From: JBMONI01 sp049324575
Lineage (GTDB): Bacteria; Omnitrophota; Omnitrophia; Omnitrophales; Aquincolibacteriaceae
Length of the DNA: 64,000 nucleotides
Assembly (NCBI GenBank): GCA_049324575.1
Contig: JBMONI010000015.1
Location: 27,226 to 91,225 of the forward strand
Direction: 5' to 3'
The notes below the pieces were generated by a model. It was not told where the DNA came from. It searched no databases and saw only the letters and a program-made list of their open reading frames with translations. The translations under genes and the position numbers were made by a program. Below are positions 8,102-16,694 of the stretch, piece after piece (position 1 is the stretch's first letter; each line of letters opens with the position of its first letter).

Positions 8102-10570
8102 ATGAGGCTTCTTAAGTTCTTCACGGTTCTTCTCGTCCTCCTCGCGCTTCTTGCGGTCGTCCTTTATTTCGTCATGCCGTCCTGGATCCCTTCCGAAGAT
8201 CTTCGTTCCCAAGTAGCGCATCAGATCGAAACCGTTACGACCAGTGTCCTGACTTACGGGGATGCCACGGTCCGTCTTTTCCCGTTCACCGAGATGCAGT
8301 TCAAGGATGTCCGGATCAAACAGGAAAGCGGGAAAGCCGAGATCACCGCCGACCGCTTCACGGTCCAATTGGATTTGATCGGTCTTTTCTTCCGGCGATA
8401 TAGGATGTCCGGCATGCGGGTCGAAGGGGGTTCGTTAAAGACGTCGCATCTTTGGGAGGGATGTCCCTGGGATCCCGAGATCCGTGAAATGCGTTTACAG
8501 CTCAAACCGACTCGCAAAGATTCTGTCCAGAAACTTGAGATCGAAGGGAATTTGCACGGGCTTTCAAAGAACCTGAAGGGGCATGCGACCATCGATTGGA
8601 GTACTCTAGCGGCTTGGAGCTGGAAGAACGTCGTGCTTTCAGGAGAGATCCTTTTATCCGATGTGGATCTTGCGACTCTTCCCGGGAATGCCGGGGACAC
8701 GGCGGGTGCTTTGCAAGTGGATCGCGGACTTTTGAAGACGCAGATCGCTTTTGAAAAAGCTGCGGCCCAGGACAAGATCAAGATCGATCTTGAAACCTCG
8801 ATCACCGACCTCGTCTATCATGCGCAACCAGCGTCTTCAACGGTCACGCCCCAGGCGCCGATCGAGCTTGGGCTCAAGGTCCGCGGTGATTGGGATCCCA
8901 TGACCGATGAGGTTGCGCTCGCGCAAGCGACTTTTCATCTCCCTTGGGGGGAGGCGGAGGCCCAGGGGCTCTTTTCCCTTGCGACTGGTGAGATCCGGGA
9001 AATGCGCATTTCGGCGGTTTCAGTCCCGCTGGAGCAAATCCCGCATTATTGTGGGCCGCTCAAGAATTCCCTTCCCGTCAACCTTGGATTTTCAGGGCCG
9101 AGCCATTGGGATATCACCTTGCGTGGGACATTGGACCAGCTCTCTGCAAACGTGAACGTCGATCTCGAAGATGCGACCCTGACTTATGGCAAATATTTTT
9201 CTAAAACCAAAGGCCTACCCATGCAAGTCGCCATGGCATTTCTCCTTAAGGATCACCGCTTTCTGACCGGAGATCTTTCGGCCTATATGAAAGATCTTAC
9301 GCTGAAGGCCAGTGTGACCGAAGGCGATCTTCAAGCCCGTTCCGGTCAGTTGAATTTGATCACCAATAAATTCCCCTTGGCGGCCCAGCGCGAGCTTTTT
9401 CCTTCGCTTGCGGAATATCAGGCGGAAGGGAACGCGAAAGTCCTGGCGAATTGGAAAGGGGATTTCGGCCAGCCGGAGGCCTTGGAGGTCATGACGAATA
9501 TTACTCTGGAAAACGCCTCGTTCCAGCGGGGTTCGGGTCCGCTCGTCAGGGATATCAAAATGGCCATCGATGTAAGCCCCATGATCCTCAAAGTTCGCGA
9601 AGGGGTGTTCCGGCTGGGAGATTCGGTCGTTGATTTCAAATTTACGGGATATCAGCTTTTTCGGGCTCCCAAGATCGAAATGTCGGTTGGCGTGACCGGC
9701 GTGCGGCCTTCGGTTTTTCTTGGAGATGCGGCCGCGCTTATTCAAGCCCTCGCTCCGGACGTCCTGAGAGCGGAGAATATTTCCCAGGCAGGATTCCTTC
9801 GCTGGTTTCCTGAAGAAGAAGCCTGGGAATCAGCCTCTTCGGATATCACGTATCAGAAAGAAAAAGGGTGGACTTTCTCTAATTTGCATGTCAAGGCCTA
9901 TGGCGGTGATTGGAAAGCCGCTTTGGATTTTCCTCCCGCGTCGGATCTGGTCAAGCAATTTGATCTCACACTGCAGGCAGAGCAAGTCGATCTTGGATTC
10001 TGGACACGGAAGACGGGGGCAATCGATCCGCGTTTAGCCGGCAAGGCCTTTCTCGATCTGAACCTTCGCGGCGAAACTTCCGCGGAGGGGGAAGCAACCC
10101 GTCTTAGCGGACAAGGGAAGATCTTGGTCACGGAAGGGACTTTTTACGGATTCGATCTCCAAGACGCGGCCGGTTCATTCGGCAAACTACAGGAATTGAA
10201 GGTTCTGGCGACCGGGCGGACGCCTTTCACGGACCTTCAAGGAACTTTCAAAATTGAAGGGACCAAATTCACGACCGAAGATCTCATGATGGTCGGGCCG
10301 CATCTTTCGGCGCGGGCTACGGGGGAATTCGCGGAAGATGGTTTCCTGAATTTTCGAATCCATGCGTTTCTTTCTAAAGAGGATACGCGGAATTTCCTCA
10401 GGGAAGTGCTGCATGAAGACGCGGATCCCAGCCTCCAGCTCGGGCCGCTCCCCTTCCTGCTCGTGGGTTCTTTTGACCGGCCTGAGATCAAACCCGACCC
10501 TGAAAAGATGGCGGATTTTTTAAAAGATCTGGAAGAAAAGAAGATCCGGTCTATTTTGCAGACCTTCTAA
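8102..10570 (+). CDS. AsmA-like inner-membrane/periplasmic protein
   Basis: The 822-residue product has one N-terminal membrane segment (residues 5-25, LKFFTVLLVLLALLAVVLYF) followed by a periplasmic region that alternates hydrophobic and polar residues as in beta-taco AsmA/TamB/YhdP proteins. Family-like pieces are PFTEMQFKDVRIKQ near residue 60, LSGQGKILVTEGTFYGFDL around 680, and a C-terminal segment (LQLGPLPFLLVGSFDRPEI) typical of AsmA_2-type domains. Characterised relatives are thought to carry phospholipids between inner and outer membranes. Its 3' end overlaps the 3' end of rnc by 20 bases on the opposite strand. Family assignment is moderately sure; cargo is unknown. Confidence 0.75.
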   Translation: MRLLKFFTVLLVLLALLAVVLYFVMPSWIPSEDLRSQVAHQIETVTTSVLTYGDATVRLFPFTEMQFKDVRIKQESGKAEITADRFTVQLDLIGLFFRRYRMSGMRVEGGSLKTSHLWEGCPWDPEIREMRLQLKPTRKDSVQKLEIEGNLHGLSKNLKGHATIDWSTLAAWSWKNVVLSGEILLSDVDLATLPGNAGDTAGALQVDRGLLKTQIAFEKAAAQDKIKIDLETSITDLVYHAQPASSTVTPQAPIELGLKVRGDWDPMTDEVALAQATFHLPWGEAEAQGLFSLATGEIREMRISAVSVPLEQIPHYCGPLKNSLPVNLGFSGPSHWDITLRGTLDQLSANVNVDLEDATLTYGKYFSKTKGLPMQVAMAFLLKDHRFLTGDLSAYMKDLTLKASVTEGDLQARSGQLNLITNKFPLAAQRELFPSLAEYQAEGNAKVLANWKGDFGQPEALEVMTNITLENASFQRGSGPLVRDIKMAIDVSPMILKVREGVFRLGDSVVDFKFTGYQLFRAPKIEMSVGVTGVRPSVFLGDAAALIQALAPDVLRAENISQAGFLRWFPEEEAWESASSDITYQKEKGWTFSNLHVKAYGGDWKAALDFPPASDLVKQFDLTLQAEQVDLGFWTRKTGAIDPRLAGKAFLDLNLRGETSAEGEATRLSGQGKILVTEGTFYGFDLQDAAGSFGKLQELKVLATGRTPFTDLQGTFKIEGTKFTTEDLMMVGPHLSARATGEFAEDGFLNFRIHAFLSKEDTRNFLREVLHEDADPSLQLGPLPFLLVGSFDRPEIKPDPEKMADFLKDLEEKKIRSILQTF

Positions 10571-11354
10571 GGCCCTTTCGGCTCCGGATCTTGCGGAGCA
10601 TCATCCTCGCGGCGCTGACTTCCCCTTGTGATTTGGACGGCGCCCGGACTCTGACCTTCTGCGATCCTACGGTGATCCTGACTTCAAATCCGTTCACGAG
10701 TTCTTTCGCCTCATAGGCGGGGAGGGTTTGCCAATAACGTTGGGTCAGCTCCTGCAAAGTGCTTTTCGGGTTCGGATCCAGACGGAACAGTTTTTGGGGT
10801 GCGAGGTATTCTCCGAGATATTTTTCGATAAAGGCATCCGTGGTCTCATGACCGTGTTCCAGGAAGATCGCGGCGATCAATGCTTCCAGCGTATCGGCGA
10901 GGATCTTGGCGAGGTCCTTGAGCGGCTGATGGCGCAGGCTTCGTCCGATCTTCACATATTTCCGAAGGCCGATCGTCCGTGCGATCCTGAAAAGGATCTT
11001 GCGGGAGACCAGGATCGAGCGCATACGGCTCAGCAGGCCTTCATCGGCTTGCGGGAACCGGTCGAAAAGCTTACGACAAACCAGAAAATTGAGGACCGCA
11101 TCGCCGAAGAATTCGAGACGGTCGAAATCATGCGGAAATGCACAACCGTTCTCATTGCGGAAAGACGGATGCGCGAGAGCGGATCCGATCAAGATCCTCC
11201 CGAATTTTTTTTTGCCGGTTAAACGGAAGAGCCAAGGGGCGGGATCGGCTTTTTCCCTTGCTGCGACTCCCTGGCGAGGGAGTTCCGGCGGGCGTTTGCG
11301 GGGAAGGGCTCCCGTCCTACGGGCCTGAAAGGTGTTTTTCCTGTGCTTAGGCAT
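10551..11354 (-). CDS. rnc: Ribonuclease III
   Basis: RNase III cleaves double-stranded RNA in rRNA processing and mRNA decay. In this 267-residue protein the signature DRLEFFGDAVLNFLV starts at residue 78 and supplies Glu81 and Asp85; Asp154 and Glu157 in ADTLEALIAAIFLEHG complete the metal site. Residues about 195-260 (NPKSTLQELTQRYWQ onward) form the double-stranded RNA binding domain. An unusual basic, Pro-rich extension of about 47 residues precedes the nuclease domain; no internal start removes it cleanly. The gene diverges from argC and its last bases overlap the AsmA-like gene tail to tail. Confidence 0.94.
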   Translation of the reverse strand: MPKHRKNTFQARRTGALPRKRPPELPRQGVAAREKADPAPWLFRLTGKKKFGRILIGSALAHPSFRNENGCAFPHDFDRLEFFGDAVLNFLVCRKLFDRFPQADEGLLSRMRSILVSRKILFRIARTIGLRKYVKIGRSLRHQPLKDLAKILADTLEALIAAIFLEHGHETTDAFIEKYLGEYLAPQKLFRLDPNPKSTLQELTQRYWQTLPAYEAKELVNGFEVRITVGSQKVRVRAPSKSQGEVSAARMMLRKIRSRKGLRRSAK

Positions 11355-11357
11355 AAA

Positions 11358-11387
11358 TTGACAAAGGTTTTAAAGGTTACATATAAT
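11358..11387 (+). promoter_or_regulatory. Predicted sigma70 promoter for the arginine operon
   Basis: TTGACA at 11358-11363 and TATAAT at 11382-11387 are both perfect consensus hexamers with an 18-base spacer, 41 bases before argC. It faces away from rnc, whose ATG at 11354 lies just outside it. I did not find a clear ARG-box-like palindrome over it. Confidence 0.75.
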
Positions 11388-11428
11388 ACCACTTTTCCTG
11401 AACCTCTTTTAGGGAAAAGGGTTAAGTC

Positions 11429-12454
11429 ATGGTCAATTGTGCGATCATCGGAGCGACCGGGTATACAGGACTGGAATTGATTCGGATCCTGTCAGGCCAT
11501 CCTTCCGTTCGCCTTACTAAAATGACGACCCGGCAGAAGGACCCGATCTCCGTGAGGAGCCTGATCCCGACCCTTTCCCGGAAAACCGATCTTGCCATTG
11601 TCCCTTATTCGTTCGCGGACGTGAAAAAAGAAGCCGAAGTGGTCTTCGTCTGTTTGCCTCACACGGAGGCGATGACGGCGGTCGCAGATTTCAGGAAGGC
11701 CGGGAAGATCGTGATTGATCTTTCAGCGGATTACCGGCTGAAGAACAAAGCGGAATATCATGCGTGGTATCATTCAACGCACCGGTATCCGGAACTTCTT
11801 CGGGAGGCCGTTTACGGTCTTCCCGAGCTATGGGAAGAGAAGATCCGGACGGCCGATCTGATCGCCAATCCCGGCTGCTACCCGACCAGCATTATTCTGG
11901 GGATCGCGCCGCTTCTAAAAGAAAAACTCGTGGAAGCGGACCCGATCATCGCCGATTCCAAATCGGGCGTGACCGGGGCGGGAAAAAAATTGAATCCGGC
12001 AACGCAGTATGCGGAACTGGACGGGAATTTTTATGCCTATAAAGTGAACCGGCACCAGCATACGCCGGAGATCCTTCAGGCGCTTTGCCTTTTCTCGGGG
12101 CAAAAGCCAGGGATGACCTTTGTTCCGCATTTGCTCCCTATTCAGCGGGGGATTCTTTCGGTCCTTTATCTTCAGGCGAGAAAAGGGGTAAGCGCAAAAC
12201 GGATCGGGAAGGTTTTCCAAGAGTATTACGGGAATCGCTATTTTATCCGTCTGAAAGGGGAAGGAAAGTTTCCGGCTCTCAAAGATGTCCAGGGCACGAA
12301 CTATTGTGATTTGGGTTTTGCGTTCGAGCCGAGATCCGGAAGGGTGATCGTGATCACGGCGATCGACAATCTTGTCAAAGGCGCTTCGGGCCAGGCGGTC
12401 CAGAACATGAATATACGCTGCGGCTTTGCTGAAGAGGAAGGCCTGGATCGGTGA
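11429..12454 (+). CDS. argC: N-acetyl-gamma-glutamyl-phosphate reductase
   Basis: ArgC reduces N-acetylglutamyl phosphate to the semialdehyde in arginine synthesis. The 341-residue protein starts with the NADP-binding CAIIGATGYTGLELIRIL and carries the catalytic Cys in IANPGCYPTSIILG. KSGVTGAGKK and RHQHTPEI are further family motifs. It is the first gene of the run argC-J-B-D-F-G-H; the argJ GTG start overlaps its stop, so translation is coupled. Transcription likely starts at the consensus promoter 41 bases upstream. Confidence 0.95.
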   Translation: MVNCAIIGATGYTGLELIRILSGHPSVRLTKMTTRQKDPISVRSLIPTLSRKTDLAIVPYSFADVKKEAEVVFVCLPHTEAMTAVADFRKAGKIVIDLSADYRLKNKAEYHAWYHSTHRYPELLREAVYGLPELWEEKIRTADLIANPGCYPTSIILGIAPLLKEKLVEADPIIADSKSGVTGAGKKLNPATQYAELDGNFYAYKVNRHQHTPEILQALCLFSGQKPGMTFVPHLLPIQRGILSVLYLQARKGVSAKRIGKVFQEYYGNRYFIRLKGEGKFPALKDVQGTNYCDLGFAFEPRSGRVIVITAIDNLVKGASGQAVQNMNIRCGFAEEEGLDR

Positions 12455-13668
12455 AAAGCCCTATTCAAAAAATGAAAAAAGGCTCAGTGACCAGCCCTGC
12501 GGGTTTTGTCGCAAGCGGCATGCATTGCGGGATCAAGAAGCGCAAGAAGCGGCACGATTGCTCATTGATCTTTTCCGAAGCCAAGAGCATTGCAGCCGGG
12601 GTTTTTACGACAAACCGGATGAAGGCGTGGCCGGTGTTGCATTCGATGCGGGTCTTGGGCGGGAGCTCGCACCGTGCGGTTTTGGCCACAAGCGGCAATG
12701 CGAATTGCGCGAACGGTCCCAAAGGACTTCTGACGGTCCGGGAAGCGGTTGCCGAGGCGGCGAAATGCCTGCGACTCTCCGAAGGAGAGATCTTGATCGC
12801 TCAGACCGGATTGATCGGAGTCCCGTTTCCGATTTCTTGTTTCAAACGGAACATCCCGATTCTCGTCGACCGGCTTTCGAAAAATGGGGGGCGCGATGCG
12901 GCTCGTGGGATCATGACTACGGATAAGCGGCCCAAGGATCTTGCGTATAAGGCCCGGATCGGAGGGAGGCAAGTGACCGTCGGCGCTATCGCAAAGGGGG
13001 CGGGCATGATCCATCCGAACATGGCGACCATGCTTTGTTTTCTGACGACGGATGCGGCTATTACGAAACCGTTACTGCGTCGGGCGATCCGTTACGCGGC
13101 CGATGCCACTTTCAATCGGATGGCGATTGACAACGATATGAGCACGAACGATTGCGTTTTGGCCCTTGCCAATGGCCGGGCGCGCAACCCGTTGATCCAG
13201 CGCACGGACCGGGACTACCGTCTTTTCCGGGAGTTGGTGACGGTGCTTTGTCGCGACCTTGCTTATCAGATGATCGAAGATGGAGAAGGAGTGTCCCATG
13301 TTTGCACGCTTAAGCTTTCCGGGGCGAAAAGTCCGACCCAGGCTGAAAAAGCGGTGCGCCAGATCGGGACCTCGCTTCTTTTCAAGGCGATGCTGGCCGG
13401 AGCCGATCCGAACTGGGGGCGTATCGTTGCGGCGATCGGAGCGAGCGGCGCCGATTTTAAGCAAAAGGATCTTTACATCACGATCGGCGGGGTAGAGGTC
13501 CTTTGCGGCGGCAAACCCCGCGTTCTGAATCTTCCCAAAGCGCGGAAGGTCCTTCAAAAGAAAAGTTATACGATCGAGATCGGGATCGGGAAGGGCCGTG
13601 GTCGGGCGGATTTCATCGCGTCAGATCTGACCAAAGAATATGTCGAGATCAATTCCGCTTACAGCTGA
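12451..13668 (+). CDS. argJ: Glutamate N-acetyltransferase / amino-acid acetyltransferase
   Basis: ArgJ moves the acetyl group from N-acetylornithine to glutamate, making the arginine route cyclic; some forms also use acetyl-CoA. The 405-residue product has KGAGMIHPNMATMLCFLTTD, whose Thr is the autocleavage nucleophile that splits the precursor into alpha and beta chains. ATSGNANCANG and GADPNWGRIVAAIGASG are further hallmarks. The GTG start overlaps the argC stop (GTGA). No argA or argE is nearby, consistent with the cyclic pathway. Whether it is mono- or bifunctional cannot be read from sequence. Confidence 0.94.
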   Translation: MKSPIQKMKKGSVTSPAGFVASGMHCGIKKRKKRHDCSLIFSEAKSIAAGVFTTNRMKAWPVLHSMRVLGGSSHRAVLATSGNANCANGPKGLLTVREAVAEAAKCLRLSEGEILIAQTGLIGVPFPISCFKRNIPILVDRLSKNGGRDAARGIMTTDKRPKDLAYKARIGGRQVTVGAIAKGAGMIHPNMATMLCFLTTDAAITKPLLRRAIRYAADATFNRMAIDNDMSTNDCVLALANGRARNPLIQRTDRDYRLFRELVTVLCRDLAYQMIEDGEGVSHVCTLKLSGAKSPTQAEKAVRQIGTSLLFKAMLAGADPNWGRIVAAIGASGADFKQKDLYITIGGVEVLCGGKPRVLNLPKARKVLQKKSYTIEIGIGKGRGRADFIASDLTKEYVEINSAYS

Positions 13669-13714
13669 AGCGGAAGATCGTTCGAACCCTCGAGAAAAGG
13701 AACGGAGTTAACCC

Positions 13715-14569
13715 ATGCAGGATCTCGTTGAAAAAGCCGGGATTTTGATCGAAGCGCTTCCTTATATCCGGAATTTCCGGGGCAAGGAAGTTGTGATCAA
13801 ATACGGCGGCGCGGCGATGGAATCGCTCGAGATGCGGGCGAACGTCCTTCGGGACCTCGTTTTCATGAATTATGTCGGAATTCGGCCGATCCTGATCCAT
13901 GGAGGGGGGATCGCGATTACGGAAGCCATGAAAAAGAAAGGGATCCAGAGCCGGTTCGTGGACGGGCTTCGCGTGACGGATGAGCGGACGATCACGACCG
14001 TGGTCGAGACCCTTGCAGCCCTTAACCAGAGCATTGTTTCGGATATCAAAAAATTTGGCGCGGAAGCGGTCGGCCTTTCGGGGCATGATGCGGATATTCT
14101 GCATGTCAAAAAAAAGATCGCGAGTGAAGATGTCGGTTATGTCGGGGATGTGATCCGAGTGAACATCGAACCAATCCGAAAACTGACGGAGAAGGGCGTG
14201 ATCCCGGTGGTCTACGGGATCGGGATCGGGCCCGATGGAAAGAATTATAATATCAACGCGGATGAAGCGGCGGCGAAGATCGCGGCGGCTTTGAAGGTCC
14301 AGAAGATCATGATCCTGACCAATGTAAAAGGGATCCTGAGGGACCGCGAAGACGCGGAGTCGTTGATCTCTTCGTTAAAGGTCGAGGATGTCGAACAGCT
14401 GATCCAAACCCAAGTGATCCAGGGGGGCATGATTCCCAAGGTGAATGCCGGGATGACGGCGTTAAAAGGGGGCGTGCAGAAAGCGCATATCGTGGATGGG
14501 CGCTTGCCGCATTCGCTTCTACTTGAGATTTTCACCGACCGGGGGATCGGGACCGAGATCATCCTTTGA
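13715..14569 (+). CDS. argB: Acetylglutamate kinase
   Basis: ArgB phosphorylates N-acetylglutamate. The 284-residue protein shows the amino-acid-kinase motifs VVIKYGGAAM near residue 28, ILIHGGGIAITEAM, and the nucleotide-binding NINADEAAAKIAAALK followed by TNVKGILRD. The end, VDGRLPHSLLLEIFTDRGIG, is typical, and the N-terminal helix before the kinase core resembles arginine-sensitive hexameric forms, so feedback inhibition by arginine is possible. GGAACGGAG lies 7-15 bases before the ATG. It is 46 bases after argJ and 7 bases before argD. Confidence 0.95.
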   Translation: MQDLVEKAGILIEALPYIRNFRGKEVVIKYGGAAMESLEMRANVLRDLVFMNYVGIRPILIHGGGIAITEAMKKKGIQSRFVDGLRVTDERTITTVVETLAALNQSIVSDIKKFGAEAVGLSGHDADILHVKKKIASEDVGYVGDVIRVNIEPIRKLTEKGVIPVVYGIGIGPDGKNYNINADEAAAKIAAALKVQKIMILTNVKGILRDREDAESLISSLKVEDVEQLIQTQVIQGGMIPKVNAGMTALKGGVQKAHIVDGRLPHSLLLEIFTDRGIGTEIIL

Positions 14570-14576
14570 TTTTTTT

Positions 14577-15773
14577 ATGAAACACGAAGACGTGCTAAAA
14601 CTTTACCAGGAGTATTTGTTGCCGACATACCGCCAGACGCCGGTCTGCCTGGTGCGGGGGCGGGGCTCCCGGGTCTGGGATCTGCACGGAAGGGAATATC
14701 TTGATTTCTTTCCGGGCTGGGCCGTTTCCGGGCTTGGGCATTGTCACCCGGAAGTCGTTCATGCGCTCAAACACCAAGCACGTAAGATGCTCCACATCTC
14801 GAACAATTTCTTGAACCTCGAACAGGCGAAGCTAGCTCGCGAGATTGTCCGCCATGCTTTCCCCGGAAAGGTTTTCTTCTGCAACAGCGGAGCGGAAGCG
14901 ACGGAGGCGGCGATTAAATTTGTCCGGAGGTTCGGGAATCCGACCGGCCGGTTTGAGATCATTACGATGCATTACTCCTTTCATGGGAGGACTTCGGGTG
15001 CGATGGCTGCGACCGGACAAGAGCGGATCCATCAGGGGTTCGATCCGCTGCTCGGGGGATTCCGGTATGCGGAGTTCAACAACCTTGATTCCGTTAAAGC
15101 GCTGGTGACCGATAAAACCGTTGCGATCTTTCTGGAGCCGATCCAGGGCGAAGGCGGGGTTGTCGTCGCGACCCAGGCGTTCATGCAGGGGATCCGAAAG
15201 CTCTGTGATGAGAAAAAGATCCTCCTGATCGTGGATGAAGTCCAAACCGGCATGGGCCGGACGGGGAAATACTTCGGCTATCAGCATTACGATCTTCGGC
15301 CGGATCTCATGACGCTCGCCAAGTGTCTCGGCGGCGGGGTGCCGATCGGGGCACTGGTGGTCCGTAACGAGGTGGCCGGGGAGGTTTTCAGTCCCGGGAC
15401 ACATGGTTCGACTTATGGAGGGAATCCTTTGGTGGCGGCCGCTGGATTGGCGGTGTTCCGGGCTATTCAGAAAGAACAGCTTTTGAAAAAAGCTGTATCT
15501 ATGGGAGAATACCTTGCCCAGAAGCTGGAAGCCCTGAAAAAGAAGTACCCGGTCATCCAGGAGGTCCGCGGGCTTGGGCTTATGCGGGCGATCAAACTTT
15601 CAGTACCGGGGGCCTCGGTTGTGGAGGCGGCTCTCAAACGAGGGCTGATTATCAACTGCACTCAGGAGAATGTGCTCCGGATCCTACCGGCCATGACCAT
15701 CGAGAAAAAGCGGCTGGACCAGGGGATCGGGATTCTGGATCAGGCCCTAGCGGAAACCGTAGGGAAAACATGA
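14577..15773 (+). CDS. argD: Acetylornithine aminotransferase (class III, PLP)
   Basis: ArgD converts N-acetylglutamate semialdehyde to N-acetylornithine and in many bacteria also acts on N-succinyl-diaminopimelate precursors. The 398-residue enzyme has FCNSGAEATEAAIKFVRRF, LLIVDEVQTGMGRTG, and the PLP lysine in LMTLAKCLGGGVPIGA, then HGSTYGGNPL. The ATG at 14577 matches homologues; the longer in-frame extension overlaps argB and lacks similarity. Its stop overlaps the argF start (ATGA). With no other DAP aminotransferase in the window, a dual role in lysine synthesis is possible but unproven. Confidence 0.94.
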   Translation: MKHEDVLKLYQEYLLPTYRQTPVCLVRGRGSRVWDLHGREYLDFFPGWAVSGLGHCHPEVVHALKHQARKMLHISNNFLNLEQAKLAREIVRHAFPGKVFFCNSGAEATEAAIKFVRRFGNPTGRFEIITMHYSFHGRTSGAMAATGQERIHQGFDPLLGGFRYAEFNNLDSVKALVTDKTVAIFLEPIQGEGGVVVATQAFMQGIRKLCDEKKILLIVDEVQTGMGRTGKYFGYQHYDLRPDLMTLAKCLGGGVPIGALVVRNEVAGEVFSPGTHGSTYGGNPLVAAAGLAVFRAIQKEQLLKKAVSMGEYLAQKLEALKKKYPVIQEVRGLGLMRAIKLSVPGASVVEAALKRGLIINCTQENVLRILPAMTIEKKRLDQGIGILDQALAETVGKT

Positions 15774-16690
15774 AGTCGCTCGTCAGTATTACCGATCTGA
15801 AGATTGCTGAAGCGCACAAGCTTTTTGAGATGGCGCGTCTTTTGAAACACCGGCCCAAACTCTATGCTCGGGCCTTGCAGGGAAAAAGTATCGGTCTGAT
15901 CTTCGAGAAGCCATCTACCAGGACGTGGCTTTCGTTCGATGTGGGCGTGGCCTCCTTGGGCGGGCATTCGATCTACCTCGGACCGGACGATCTGAAACTC
16001 GGCGTTCGTGAAGATACGCGCGATGTGGCACGCGTGATGGAGCGCTACCTGGACGGGGTCGTGATGCGGACCTTTTCGCATCAGACCATCCTCCAATTCC
16101 AGCAGTATTTCCGCAAGCCAGTGATCAACGGGTTGAGCGATCTGGCCCATCCGTGCCAGGCCCTTGCGGATTTTTTCACGATCGGAGAGCATTTTCGTTC
16201 GCTTTCGAAGATCAAGATCGCATTCGTCGGGGATGGCAACAACGTGTTGAATTCGAATCTTTTGCTTGCGGCCATGTTGGGTGCGCGGTTCCATTATGCA
16301 ACCCCCGGCGAATACCAGCCGCGTAAAGAAGTCGTGGCCCAGGCCTGCGAGATCGCGAAGAAGACAGGTGCCCGGATCGAGGCGTCTTCCGATCCCCGGA
16401 ATGCCGTCAAGGACGCGGACGTTATCTATACCGATGTTTGGGTGAGCATGGGGGAGGAAAAGCTGCGCACGCAGAAAGTCAGCGCCTTTCAGGCAATGCA
16501 AGTCAACCGGGAACTCGTAAAACTTGCGAAGCCAGGGGCCTATGTGATGCATTGTCTTCCCGCCCATCGGGGAGAAGAGATCACCGAAGAGGTGCTCGAA
16601 GGGCCGCAATCCGTGGTTTTCGATCAGGCGGAGAACCGGCTTCATGTTCAGAAAGCGGTATTGATCCATTTATTCTCCGGAAAGAGGTGA
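15770..16690 (+). CDS. argF: Ornithine carbamoyltransferase
   Basis: ArgF makes citrulline from ornithine and carbamoyl phosphate. The 306-residue protein carries the carbamoyl-phosphate motif at residues 49-53 as STRTW instead of the usual STRTR; the key first Arg (Arg51) is kept. FRKPVINGLSDLAHPCQALAD holds the HPCQ motif, DVWVSMGEE the DxxxSMG-type ornithine site, and HCLPAHRGEEIT the HCLP loop. The Trp results from a single-base difference (TGG for CGG) and may be lineage-specific. Overlap with argD is 4 bases and argG follows 4 bases on. Confidence 0.93.
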   Translation: MKSLVSITDLKIAEAHKLFEMARLLKHRPKLYARALQGKSIGLIFEKPSTRTWLSFDVGVASLGGHSIYLGPDDLKLGVREDTRDVARVMERYLDGVVMRTFSHQTILQFQQYFRKPVINGLSDLAHPCQALADFFTIGEHFRSLSKIKIAFVGDGNNVLNSNLLLAAMLGARFHYATPGEYQPRKEVVAQACEIAKKTGARIEASSDPRNAVKDADVIYTDVWVSMGEEKLRTQKVSAFQAMQVNRELVKLAKPGAYVMHCLPAHRGEEITEEVLEGPQSVVFDQAENRLHVQKAVLIHLFSGKR

Positions 16691-16694
16691 TCGT

